A stretch of DNA of 64,000 bases from Roseateles sp. DAIF2. Lineage in GTDB: Bacteria > Pseudomonadota > Gammaproteobacteria > Burkholderiales > Burkholderiaceae_C. The position numbers were made by a program, and so were the translations under genes. The number at the start of each line of letters is the position of its first letter. Position 1 is the stretch's first letter. The stretch is taken from assembly GCF_015624425.1 (NCBI RefSeq), contig NZ_CP049919.1, forward strand, positions 1,860,001 through 1,924,000, read 5' to 3'. Below the pieces are notes generated by a model. The model was not told the origin of the DNA. It searched no databases and saw only the letters and a program-made list of their open reading frames with translations. This document shows positions 20,553-28,371 of the stretch, piece by piece.

Positions 20553-20725
20553 GCCTGCCATCGCTCGGCGGCTTACGGGTGTCTTAAGCTGGCGCTGCGA
20601 GCGGCCCCGGAACATGGGTGTCGCGAGGGTGAGCTGTGGTCCATGCTTACGTGGAAACCACACAGTGGCCCTCGAGGGGCCTGCCTAGAATGCAGCCGGT
20701 CCATAGAGATTTGAGGGTTCCTCAT

Positions 20726-21190
20726 ATGAAGATCAAGAGTCAACGAGACTTCTGGTCGGGGTTGATGTTTCTGGTCGTGGGTCTGGGCTTTGCCTGGGGC
20801 GCGACGGAATACAGCTTCGGCTCATCCGCCCGACCGGGTCCCGGCTACTTCCCCTTCGGCCTGGGCATCCTGCTGGCGGTCCTGGGCGGCATCGTGCTGT
20901 TCAAGGCCCTGACCATCGAGTCCGAGGGCGGCGATCCGATCGGCGCGATCGCCTGGCGGCCGCTGCTGGTGATCGTCGGCGCGATCGTCGCGTTCGGCTG
21001 GGCCCTGCCGCACCTGGGCATGGTGATCGCCCTGCCGATCCTGGTGGTGGTGGCGGCGCTGGCCGGCGACGAGTTCAAGTGGCACGAGGCGCTGCTGACC
21101 GCGGCGGTGCTGACCGTCGGCAGCTGGGCCATCTTCGTCTGGGGCCTGAATCTGGTGATTCCGCTGTGGCCTTCCTTCCTGGGTAGCTGA
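20726..21190 (+). CDS. tctB: tripartite tricarboxylate transporter small subunit TctB
   Basis: 154-residue membrane protein with four hydrophobic helices (GLMFLVVGLGFAWG; FPFGLGILLAVLGGIVLF; PLLVIVGAIVAFGWALP; and a C-terminal pair). RPGPGYFPFGLGILL is the conserved TctB signature. It partners TctA, 14 bp downstream, in a secondary transporter for citrate-like or other carboxylates. The ATG at 20726 was chosen over an open frame further upstream because it gives the family N-terminus (KSQRDFWSG). Confidence 0.93.
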   Translation: MKIKSQRDFWSGLMFLVVGLGFAWGATEYSFGSSARPGPGYFPFGLGILLAVLGGIVLFKALTIESEGGDPIGAIAWRPLLVIVGAIVAFGWALPHLGMVIALPILVVVAALAGDEFKWHEALLTAAVLTVGSWAIFVWGLNLVIPLWPSFLGS

Positions 21191-21204
21191 GGAGCGCCGA
21201 CATC

Positions 21205-22713
21205 ATGGATCTGTTGAATAACCTGGCGCTGGGCTTCAGTACCGCGCTGACCCTGACGAACCTGCTGTACGCCTTCGGCGGCGCGGTGCTGGGCACCCTG
21301 ATCGGCGTGCTGCCGGGCCTGGGCCCGGTCGCGACGATCGCGATGCTGCTGCCCTCGATCTATGCGCTGGACGCGACGCCCGCGCTGATCATGCTGGCCG
21401 GCATCTACTACGGCGCGCAGTACGGCGGCTCGACCACCGCGATCCTGATCAACGTGCCGGGCGAATCGAGCTCGGTCGTGACCGCGATCGACGGCTACCA
21501 GATGGCCCGCAAAGGCCGCGCGGGGGCCGCGCTCGCCGCGGCGGGCCTGGGCTCCTTCTTCGCCGGCTGCGTCGGCACCATCGTGATCGCGGCCTTCGCG
21601 CCGCCGCTGACCGAGCTGGCCTTCAAGTTCGGCCCGGCCGAGTATTTCTCGCTGATGGTGCTGGGCCTGATCGGCGCCGTGGTGCTGGCCTCGGGCTCGC
21701 TGGTCAAGGCGATCTCGATGATCCTGCTGGGCCTGCTGCTCGGCCAGATCAACACCGACGTGATCTCCGGCACGCCGCGCTACTCCTTCGACATCCCCGA
21801 GCTGACCGACGGCATCAACTTCGTGGTGATCGCGATGGGTGTGTTCGGCTTCGGCGAGATCATCGCCAACCTGGGCAAGCCGGCCGAGCACCGCGAGGTC
21901 TTCACCAAGGACGTGAAGGGCCTGTGGCCGACCAAGCAGGACTTCAAGGATGCCTGGCCGGCGGTGCTGCGCGGCACCTCGCTGGGTTCGATCCTGGGCG
22001 TGCTGCCCGGCGGCGGCGCGCTGCTGTCCTCCTTCGCGGCCTACACCTTGGAGAAGAAGATCGCCAAGGACCCGAGCCAGTTCGGCAAGGGCGCGATCCA
22101 GGGCGTGGCCGGTCCCGAGTCGGCCAACAACGCCGGCGCGCAGACCTCCTTCATCCCGATGCTGACCCTGGGCATCCCGCCGAACGCGGTGATGGCGCTG
22201 ATGGTGGGCGCGATGACGATCAAGGGCATCCAGCCCGGCCCGCAGGTGATGACCAGCAACCCCGAACTGTTCTGGGGTCTGATCGCATCGATGTGGATCG
22301 GCAACCTGATGCTGGTGGTGCTGAACCTGCCGCTGATCGGCATCTGGATCAAGCTGCTGACCGTGCCCTACCGCTTCCTGTTCCCGGCGATCGTGGTGTT
22401 CTGCTGCATCGGCACCTACACGCTGAACAACAACAGCTTCGACGTCTACATGACGGCCGCCTTCGCGATCATCGGCTACCTGTTCTACAAGCTGAGCTGC
22501 GAACCGGCACCGCTGCTGCTGGGCTTCATCCTCGGCCCGATGATGGAAGAGAACCTGCGCCGCGCGCTGCTGCTGTCGCGCGGCGACTGGGGCACCTTCA
22601 TGACCCGCCCGCTGTCGGCCGGCCTGCTGATCGCCGCCGCCCTGATGGTCGTGATCGTGATGCTGCCCTCGATCAAGAACAAGCGCGAAGAAGCCTTCAA
22701 GGACGAGGACTGA
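21205..22713 (+). CDS. tctA: tripartite tricarboxylate transporter permease TctA
   Basis: 502-residue large membrane subunit with about 12 hydrophobic segments. Family motifs: GVLPGLGPVATIAMLLP, YYGAQYGGSTTAILINVPGE, and the mirrored GVLPGGGALLSSFAAY with GPESANNAGAQTSFIPMLTLGIP. The repeated G-LPG-G motif reflects the internal duplication of the family. GAGGAG precedes the ATG. No periplasmic TctC receptor lies next to it, so the pair must use a receptor encoded elsewhere. Confidence 0.96.
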   Translation: MDLLNNLALGFSTALTLTNLLYAFGGAVLGTLIGVLPGLGPVATIAMLLPSIYALDATPALIMLAGIYYGAQYGGSTTAILINVPGESSSVVTAIDGYQMARKGRAGAALAAAGLGSFFAGCVGTIVIAAFAPPLTELAFKFGPAEYFSLMVLGLIGAVVLASGSLVKAISMILLGLLLGQINTDVISGTPRYSFDIPELTDGINFVVIAMGVFGFGEIIANLGKPAEHREVFTKDVKGLWPTKQDFKDAWPAVLRGTSLGSILGVLPGGGALLSSFAAYTLEKKIAKDPSQFGKGAIQGVAGPESANNAGAQTSFIPMLTLGIPPNAVMALMVGAMTIKGIQPGPQVMTSNPELFWGLIASMWIGNLMLVVLNLPLIGIWIKLLTVPYRFLFPAIVVFCCIGTYTLNNNSFDVYMTAAFAIIGYLFYKLSCEPAPLLLGFILGPMMEENLRRALLLSRGDWGTFMTRPLSAGLLIAAALMVVIVMLPSIKNKREEAFKDED

Positions 22714-22722
22714 GTTGGGTCC

Positions 22723-22807
22723 GAGGCCGGTCCCTGCGGACCGGCCGACGCCGCGTGAAGGCCGGACCATGTCCCGCATGGTCCGGCTGAGCAGGGACCG
22801 ACGCCTC
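22723..22807. repeat. nested palindromic element after tctA
   Basis: Outer arms 22723-22737 and 22791-22807 share GAGGC and GGTCCCTGC with a 2-base offset. The inner perfect 11-bp hairpin GCCGGACCATG (22761-22771) pairs with 22777-22787 around TCCCG. There is no T run, so it is more like a REP-type element or a stabilising 3' hairpin than an intrinsic terminator. Confidence 0.65.
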
Positions 22808-22812
22808 ACCCC

Positions 22813-22844
22813 AAAGCCCGCCGCCCCCAAAGGCCGCGGGCTTT
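22813..22844 (+). terminator. candidate terminator after tctA
   Basis: AAAGCCCG (22813-22820) pairs with CGGGCTTT (22837-22844) across a 16-base G/C-rich loop, followed by GTCATTTCTG. The T run is short, so this is a weak candidate. The whole interval 22714-23013 holds this, the nested palindrome, and presumably the promoter of the next gene. Confidence 0.5.
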
Positions 22845-23013
22845 GTCATTTCTGATCAAACCGGCACCCTCGGCCCTCTTGTGCTTCGCCGCTGAGACTC
22901 CCATCCGGCCCAGCGTGCATGACTTTTGTCCACGCTTTCCCTCGCCCGGCTGCGCAGAATCGACCCTACCGCTCGCCCCGCCGCACCGTGGGTCGCGAGC
23001 CAAGGGGAGCCTC

Positions 23014-23961
23014 ATGACCGCAATCACCAGCCCGATCGATCCCGACATCGAGTCCATTGCCCGCGATTTCGTAGCTCGCGCCGCCGATACACCTAGCGAA
23101 GCCCTGGGTCAATGGCGAGTTCGTACGACCGGGCTCACGCACATTCAGCGTGCCACCTGCGGCCGGCATGCTGCGAGCCGACTCGACTGGCGAGCCAGGG
23201 CCGCGCTTTCTGGCGAGCACGAAGGCTCGGCGCTTCTCACCCAGTGGGCGTCTGACAGGCTGCGCGCGCCCTATGTTCCGCTTTTGCCGCTGCTCACTCG
23301 TCGGCAGACCTACGCCTACTGCGCCGGTATCGTGCTGCAACGCGGCAGCGCCGCTGCAGTGAGGGCGTTGGACCAGGGCCGCATGATTCTTGTTGGCCTG
23401 CGCCGCGAAACCTCGACGCTCTCAAACCGAGGCCGAGGCGTCTATGACGATCACATCGTTGTGCTCAACGGTGGCGAAGGTCTCCGCACGGCGCGCGTGT
23501 TCCCTGCTTGCACCGAACCGGGCGCCCAGTATGCCGAGAGAGCCAAGCGGGTCGGCCAAGGGCGGCTCGACGCCCGGTACGACAACGTCGTCTACAAGCA
23601 CGCCGAAGGCTTTGACATGGACGGCGACGGCATTGCCGAGATCGGCCGCCTGCAGGCCGGAACCTATTTCTTCGGCGAGAAGCCGAATGGTCATCTCAAG
23701 CGGCGCGCCTTCCAAGCCACCCGACCCCAGACTGCCGAGCGTGACAGCAATGGCGATGGTCGTTTCAATATGCAGGATCCTTCCCGCATTGACGCCAAAA
23801 GGGTCGGGACTACGATGTACTTCCATCGCGGCGGCGCGCAAGCCTCCGGCAACACCTGGTCAGCCGGATGCCAGACGATCCCCGATGACTTGTACCCTCG
23901 GTTCCTGGCCTCGCTGGGCCAGCTGTCGTCATTTCATTACGTTCTCGTCGATGGCTACTGA
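23014..23961 (+). CDS. putative L,D-transpeptidase-like protein with Ca-binding-type loops, no signal peptide
   Basis: 315 residues, not securely assignable. The C-terminal half has a YkuD-like pattern: YDDHIVVLNGG, TYFFGEKPNG, His271 in MYFHRGGA, and a nucleophile-like Ser283-Ala-Gly-Cys286 followed by QTIP. This resembles the H...S-G-C motif of L,D-transpeptidase-fold proteins. Two Asp-rich loops (DMDGDGIAEI at 201-210 and DSNGDGRFNMQD at 244-255) look like EF-hand or dockerin calcium sites. No export signal is seen. Codon use is less GC-biased than in neighbours, hinting at transfer. AAGGGGAG precedes the ATG by 5 bp. It overlaps the next gene by 11 bases, so the two form a unit. A cell-wall-acting effector is one possibility. 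Confidence 0.62.
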   Translation: MTAITSPIDPDIESIARDFVARAADTPSEALGQWRVRTTGLTHIQRATCGRHAASRLDWRARAALSGEHEGSALLTQWASDRLRAPYVPLLPLLTRRQTYAYCAGIVLQRGSAAAVRALDQGRMILVGLRRETSTLSNRGRGVYDDHIVVLNGGEGLRTARVFPACTEPGAQYAERAKRVGQGRLDARYDNVVYKHAEGFDMDGDGIAEIGRLQAGTYFFGEKPNGHLKRRAFQATRPQTAERDSNGDGRFNMQDPSRIDAKRVGTTMYFHRGGAQASGNTWSAGCQTIPDDLYPRFLASLGQLSSFHYVLVDGY

Positions 23962-24676
23962 TCACCCCTGGCGCCACATCGCTCTGCTACTCGCCACAGC
24001 CGGTTACGCATCGCTGGCTAGCTGCGCCACCACGACCAAGCCGGTCGAGGCCGCTGTCTTGACGCAAGCTGCTGCCGAGCCTGTCTCACGCTGCAGCTTC
24101 GGCGCCTTCGTCGCAGAAACCGATCCTGCCGGCCTCAATGTCCGCGCCGCGCCCAGCGCCTCAGCCAAGGTCCTGGGAAAGTTGCCGCCGACCTTTGTCG
24201 AGCCCTCAGCGGGCTACGGTGTCCGTGTCGAGGTCGAGGTCATCGGCGCACGCGACGGCTGGTTCCTGATCCGCAATGCGCAGGACAACGAGGCCCTGAC
24301 GGACAAACCACCTCGCCGCATGTATAGCGGTGAGGGCTGGGTCAGCGGCGGCAAGCTCACCGTGAAGTCGCAGGCGGATGTCGGCCGCGCCTCGGCCAGC
24401 CCCGATGCGGCGGCGGTGCTGCGCATCGGCGACGACGAGATGTTCGACAGCGATGGCGTCGTCGAAGCCGCACGCCTGGTCGACTGCAAGGGCCGCTGGG
24501 CCCAGGTGGAGTTCACCGAGCAGCGAATCCCCGCAAGCATGCGTGCCGCGCTGAGGGTCGAGCCCGCCGCCCGCACGGGACTGCGTCCCGGCCGCTTCCG
24601 TGCCTGGGTCGACCGCCTGTGCGCCATCCAGGAGACGAGCTGCCCGAGCCTCGGTGCACCCGAACCTGCACCCTGA
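23951..24676 (+). CDS. putative lipoprotein with bacterial SH3 domain
   Basis: 241 residues. The N-terminus has a hydrophobic segment and a lipobox LASC with Cys25, predicting an exported lipoprotein. Residues about 45-110 form a bacterial SH3 domain (GLNVRAAPSASAKVLGKLP, then GWFLI and GEGWVSGGKL). The C-terminal part, with VVEAARLVDCKGRWAQVEF, may be a second related fold. SH3 domains of this class bind peptidoglycan or mediate protein contacts. Its start lies inside the preceding gene (11-base overlap), so translation is probably coupled and the products probably act together. Possible roles are a periplasmic immunity protein or a cell-wall anchor; neither is shown. Confidence 0.72.
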   Translation: MATDHPWRHIALLLATAGYASLASCATTTKPVEAAVLTQAAAEPVSRCSFGAFVAETDPAGLNVRAAPSASAKVLGKLPPTFVEPSAGYGVRVEVEVIGARDGWFLIRNAQDNEALTDKPPRRMYSGEGWVSGGKLTVKSQADVGRASASPDAAAVLRIGDDEMFDSDGVVEAARLVDCKGRWAQVEFTEQRIPASMRAALRVEPAARTGLRPGRFRAWVDRLCAIQETSCPSLGAPEPAP

Positions 24677-24698
24677 AGGCCGCAGGGCGCCGGCCTTC
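24675..24698 (+). terminator. stem-loop at the end of the SH3 lipoprotein gene
   Basis: GAAGGCCG pairs with CGGCCTTC across an 8-base loop at the stop codon. No U tract follows, so this is a weak terminator or a 3'-end stabiliser. Confidence 0.4.
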
Positions 24699-24758
24699 CT
24701 GAACCGACGTCGGCTCATCCCCCGCTCGGGTTTCCACGGGCATGCGCCCCGCGTGCGC

Positions 24759-24770
24759 TTTGTGTACAAA
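24759..24770. promoter_or_regulatory. short palindrome before the transporter operon
   Basis: TTTGTGTACAAA, a perfect 5-bp inverted repeat around GT, lies 51 bp before the livH start in otherwise GC-rich sequence. It may be an operator for the transporter/ligase operon. The binding protein is unknown. Confidence 0.3.
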
Positions 24771-24820
24771 CACCGCATCACGGCGCCGCACAAGATGACG
24801 CCGGGCGGAGACTTCGCGCG

Positions 24821-25696
24821 ATGCAGGTACTGCAGGTCCTGGTTGGCGGTGTGGCCCAAGGCTGTATCTACGGCCTGATCGCCTTGGGCTTCGTGCTGAT
24901 CTACAAGGCCACCGAGACGGTGAGCTTCGCGCAGGGCGACCTGATGATGCTGGGCGCCTTCCTCGGCCTGGCGCTGCTCTCGGCCGCCGGCCTGCCGTTC
25001 TGGCTGACGGTTCCCTGCGTGATCCTGGCGATGGCGGCCTTCGGCATCGGGCTGGAGCGCCTGGTGATCCGCCCGATCCTGGGTCAGCCGGCCTTCGCGA
25101 TCGTGATGCTGACGATCGGCATCGGCTATGTCGCGCGCGGCGTGATCACGATGATCCCCGGCATCGGCACCGAGACCCATGCGCTGGAGGTGCCGTACCG
25201 CGGCGCGCTGCTGACCCTGGGCGGCCTGGTGCTGGCGCTGGAGCAGCTGGTGGTGATCGCGGTGACGGCGTTGCTGTGTGCGCTGCTCTACCTGCTGTTT
25301 CGCTATTCCAAGGTGGGCCTCGCGATGCAGGCCTGCTCGCAGAACCAGCTGGCGGCCTATTACATGGGCATCCCGGTCAGCAAGCTCAACGGCCTGGTCT
25401 GGGGCCTGGCCGCGGCGGTGGCAGCGATCGCCGGCCTGCTGCTGGCGCCGATCACCTTTGTGCACGCGAACATGGGCCTGATCGGGCTGAAGGCCTTTCC
25501 GGCCGCGGTGGTGGGCGGCTTCGGCAGCCTGCCGGGCGCGATCGTCGGCGGGGTGCTGATCGGCGTGGTGGAGGCGCTGGCGGGCTTCTATCTGCCCGAG
25601 GGCTTCAAGGATGTGATGCCCTATCTGGCGGTGCTGCTGATGCTGATGCTGCGGCCGAACGGCCTGTTCGGCGAGCAGCTGCGCAAGAAAGTCTGA
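24821..25696 (+). CDS. livH: branched-chain-type ABC transporter permease LivH
   Basis: 291-residue inner-membrane permease. LVGGVAQGCIYGLIALGFVLIYKATETVSFAQGDLMMLGAF at the N-terminus is the LivH signature, and GLKAFPAAVVGGFGSLPGAIVGG is the conserved cytoplasmic loop contacting the ATPase. First gene of livH-livM-livG-livF-ligase-binding protein, all plus strand with small gaps or 4-base overlaps. The embedded acyl-CoA ligase suggests the imported substrate is a carboxylic acid rather than an amino acid. Confidence 0.94.
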   Translation: MQVLQVLVGGVAQGCIYGLIALGFVLIYKATETVSFAQGDLMMLGAFLGLALLSAAGLPFWLTVPCVILAMAAFGIGLERLVIRPILGQPAFAIVMLTIGIGYVARGVITMIPGIGTETHALEVPYRGALLTLGGLVLALEQLVVIAVTALLCALLYLLFRYSKVGLAMQACSQNQLAAYYMGIPVSKLNGLVWGLAAAVAAIAGLLLAPITFVHANMGLIGLKAFPAAVVGGFGSLPGAIVGGVLIGVVEALAGFYLPEGFKDVMPYLAVLLMLMLRPNGLFGEQLRKKV

Positions 25697-25712
25697 TGGG
25701 GACATCACCGCC

Positions 25713-26789
25713 ATGCGCTTCATCTTCAAGACTAGCTACGACCAGGACATAGCCCTGGCCAAGCATGGCGGCCAGCGCTTCTGGTATGGCCTGCTGCTGG
25801 CGTTCCTACTGGCTGCGCCCTGGCTGCTGGACGAATACTGGCTGGCGCAGCTGAACTTCGTGCTGATCTATGGCGTCGTCGGGCTGGGCCTGATGCTGCT
25901 GGCCGGCTTCACCGGCCTGTTCTCGATCGGCCATGCGGCCTTTCTCGGCGTCGGCGCGTACGCACAGGCGGTGCTGGCGGGGCAGGGCTGGCCCTTCCCG
26001 GCCTCGATTGCGGCGGCGGCGCTGCTGTCGGCCGCGGTCGGCGCGGTGGTGGGGCTGCCGGCGCTGCGGGTCAAGGGCATCTATCTGGGCATCGCCACCC
26101 TGTCCTTCGGCTTCATCGTCGAGGAGGGGCTGGCGCGCTGGGAGAGCGTGACCGGCGGCAATGCCGGCAAGATGGTGGGGCCGCTGCAGGCCTTCGGATG
26201 GACGGTGGACAGCGCCGCGGGCTTCTACTTCGTCTGCCTGGTGATCACGGTGGGCTGCACGCTGGCGGTGTTGAACCTGCTGCGCGCGCCGACCGGCCGG
26301 GCCTTTGTCGCGATCCGCGATTCGGAGATTTCGGCGCAGAGCATGGGCATCCACCTGGCCTACTACAAGACCCTGAGCTTCGCGATCTCGGCGGCGCTGG
26401 CCGGCATCGGCGGCGCGCTCTATGCGCACAAGATCCGCTTTCTGTCGCCGGACCAGTTCGGCATCCTGCAGAGCATCGACCTGCTCTTGATGGTGGTGAT
26501 CGGCGGACTCGGCTCGGTGCATGGCGCCTTTCTCGGTGCGGCCTTCCTGATCACGATGCCGCAGCTGATCGCGCTGGTGAAGGACGGCCTGCCGCCGGCG
26601 ATCGGCCAGGCGCCGGGGCTGCAGGGGGCCGTCTATGGCCTGGTGCTGATCGGCTTCGTGCTGTTCGAGCCGCTGGGCCTGTACGGCCGCTGGCTGAAGG
26701 CGCGCACCTGGCTGCAGCTGTTTCCCTTCTACCGCCGCGGCCTGTTCAAGCGGCAGAAGGCCTTTCAAAAGTCGGACCGCCTGAAATGA
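25713..26789 (+). CDS. livM: branched-chain-type ABC transporter permease LivM
   Basis: 358-residue permease. Typical segments: LLAGFTGLFSIGHAAFLGVGAYAQAVLA, LRVKGIYLGIATLSFGFIVEE, AIRDSEISAQSMGIHLAYYKTLSFAISAALAGIGGALYAH, and IGGLGSVHGAFLGAAF. The C-terminus extends past the last helix as a basic tail (RRGLFKRQKAFQKSDR). GGGGACA lies upstream of the ATG. It overlaps livG by 4 bases (ATGA). Confidence 0.94.
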   Translation: MRFIFKTSYDQDIALAKHGGQRFWYGLLLAFLLAAPWLLDEYWLAQLNFVLIYGVVGLGLMLLAGFTGLFSIGHAAFLGVGAYAQAVLAGQGWPFPASIAAAALLSAAVGAVVGLPALRVKGIYLGIATLSFGFIVEEGLARWESVTGGNAGKMVGPLQAFGWTVDSAAGFYFVCLVITVGCTLAVLNLLRAPTGRAFVAIRDSEISAQSMGIHLAYYKTLSFAISAALAGIGGALYAHKIRFLSPDQFGILQSIDLLLMVVIGGLGSVHGAFLGAAFLITMPQLIALVKDGLPPAIGQAPGLQGAVYGLVLIGFVLFEPLGLYGRWLKARTWLQLFPFYRRGLFKRQKAFQKSDRLK

Positions 26790-27589
26790 GCGCGGTGCTG
26801 CTGTCCGCGCGGGATCTCAGCGTGCGCTTCGGCGGCGTGCTGGCGGTCAACCGGGTCTCGTTCGATGTGCGGCGCGGCGAGGTGTTCACCCTGATCGGCC
26901 CGAACGGCGCCGGCAAGACCACGGTGTTCAACCTGATCAGCCGCCTCTACGCGCCGAGCAGCGGCGGCCTTTTCTACGAGGGTCAGGCCTTGAGCGCGGT
27001 GCCGCCGCATCGCGTCGCGAGCCTGGGCATCGCGCGCACCTTCCAGAACATCGAGCTGTTCGAGCATGCGACGGTGCTGCAGAACCTCTTGATCGGCCGG
27101 CATATCCGCCACCCGCGCCGGCTGCTGGCCGAGCTGGCCTTCCTGCCCGCGGTGCGCGCGGCCGAGCGCGAGACGCGGCGCCAGGTGGAGGCCGTGATCG
27201 ACTTCCTGGACCTGCAGCATTACCGCGACACCCTGGTGGCCGGCCTGCCCTATGGCGTGCGCAAGGTGGTGGAGCTGGCGCGGGCGCTGGCGATGCAGCC
27301 GAAGCTGCTGCTGCTGGACGAGCCCTCGTCGGGCCTGAACGTCGAGGAGACCGGCGATATGGCCTTCTGGATCCAGGACATCCGCGACGATCTGGGCATC
27401 ACGGTGCTGATGGTCGAGCATGACATGAGCCTGGTCAGCAAGGTCTCGGACCGCGTGCTGGCGATGAACCAGGGCCAGGTGCTGGCGCTGGGAACGCCGG
27501 CCGAGGTGCAGGCGCATCCGGGCGTGATCGAGGCCTATCTGGGCAGCGCGGACGACGCCTCCTCGCTGCGGAGGGCGCGCGCGGCATGA
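26786..27589 (+). CDS. livG: branched-chain-type ABC transporter ATPase LivG
   Basis: 267-residue ABC ATPase. Walker A GPNGAGKTTVFNLIS, Q-loop GIARTFQNIELF, and Walker B LLLLDEPSSGLN are clear. The signature position reads LPYGVRKVVELARAL, a LivG-type variant of LSGG. VMVEHDMSLV is the H-loop. The start overlaps the livM stop by 4 bases and the stop overlaps livF by 4 bases, so the proteins are made in coupled fashion. Confidence 0.94.
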   Translation: MSAVLLSARDLSVRFGGVLAVNRVSFDVRRGEVFTLIGPNGAGKTTVFNLISRLYAPSSGGLFYEGQALSAVPPHRVASLGIARTFQNIELFEHATVLQNLLIGRHIRHPRRLLAELAFLPAVRAAERETRRQVEAVIDFLDLQHYRDTLVAGLPYGVRKVVELARALAMQPKLLLLDEPSSGLNVEETGDMAFWIQDIRDDLGITVLMVEHDMSLVSKVSDRVLAMNQGQVLALGTPAEVQAHPGVIEAYLGSADDASSLRRARAA

Positions 27590-28371
27590 GCGAACACGAC
27601 GACGCCATCCTGCTGAGGCTCAGCAATGTCGAGAGCGCCTATGGGCCGATCAAGGCGATCCGCGGCGTCAGCCTGCGGGTGCGCCGCGGCGAGATCGCGA
27701 CCGTGCTCGGCTCCAACGGCGCCGGCAAGACGACCATCCTGAAGACCATCTCCGGCATCCTCGACCCGCGCCGCGGCACGGTGGAGTTCCGCGGCGAGGA
27801 CATCACCGCGCGCGACCCGGCGCTGATCGTCAGGAAGGGCCTGTCCCATGTGCCCGAGGGGCGCGAGGTGTTCCCGCTCCTGAGCGTGCGCGAGAACCTG
27901 CTGATGGGCGCCTACACGCGCGCGGACCGCGACGGCGTGGCGCAGGACATCGAGCAGGTCTATGCCTATTTCCCGATCCTGCGCGAGCGCGCGGCGCAGC
28001 CGGCGGGGCTGCTGTCCGGCGGGCAGCAGCAGATGCTGGCGATCTCCCGCGCGCTGATGGCGGCGCCGGTGCTGATGCTGCTGGACGAGCCCAGCCTGGG
28101 CCTGAGTCCGAAGCTGACCCAGGAAATCTTCGAGATCGTCGTGCGCATCAACCGCGAGCGTGGCACGACCATCCTGCTGGTGGAGCAGAACGCCCAGATG
28201 GCGCTGAACGCGGCGGACTACGGTTATGTGCTGGAGAACGGCCGCATCGTGATGGAGGATGCCTGCGAGCGCCTGCGCGAGAAGGAGGACATCCGGGAGT
28301 TCTATTTGGGGCTGCAGGCGGTCGGCGCGCGCGGCGAGCGGCGTTGGAAACGGAAGAAGACCTGGCGATGA
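27586..28371 (+). CDS. livF: branched-chain-type ABC transporter ATPase LivF
   Basis: 261-residue ABC ATPase, second of the LivG/LivF heterodimer. Walker A GSNGAGKTTILKTISG, family motif KGLSHVPEGREVFPLLSVRENL, signature LSGGQQQMLAISRAL, Walker B LMLLDEPSLGLSP, and H-loop LVEQNAQ. Unlike E. coli LivF it has a basic C-terminal tail (GERRWKRKKTWR) that runs into the ligase start (ATGA overlap). Confidence 0.94.
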   Translation: MSEHDDAILLRLSNVESAYGPIKAIRGVSLRVRRGEIATVLGSNGAGKTTILKTISGILDPRRGTVEFRGEDITARDPALIVRKGLSHVPEGREVFPLLSVRENLLMGAYTRADRDGVAQDIEQVYAYFPILRERAAQPAGLLSGGQQQMLAISRALMAAPVLMLLDEPSLGLSPKLTQEIFEIVVRINRERGTTILLVEQNAQMALNAADYGYVLENGRIVMEDACERLREKEDIREFYLGLQAVGARGERRWKRKKTWR

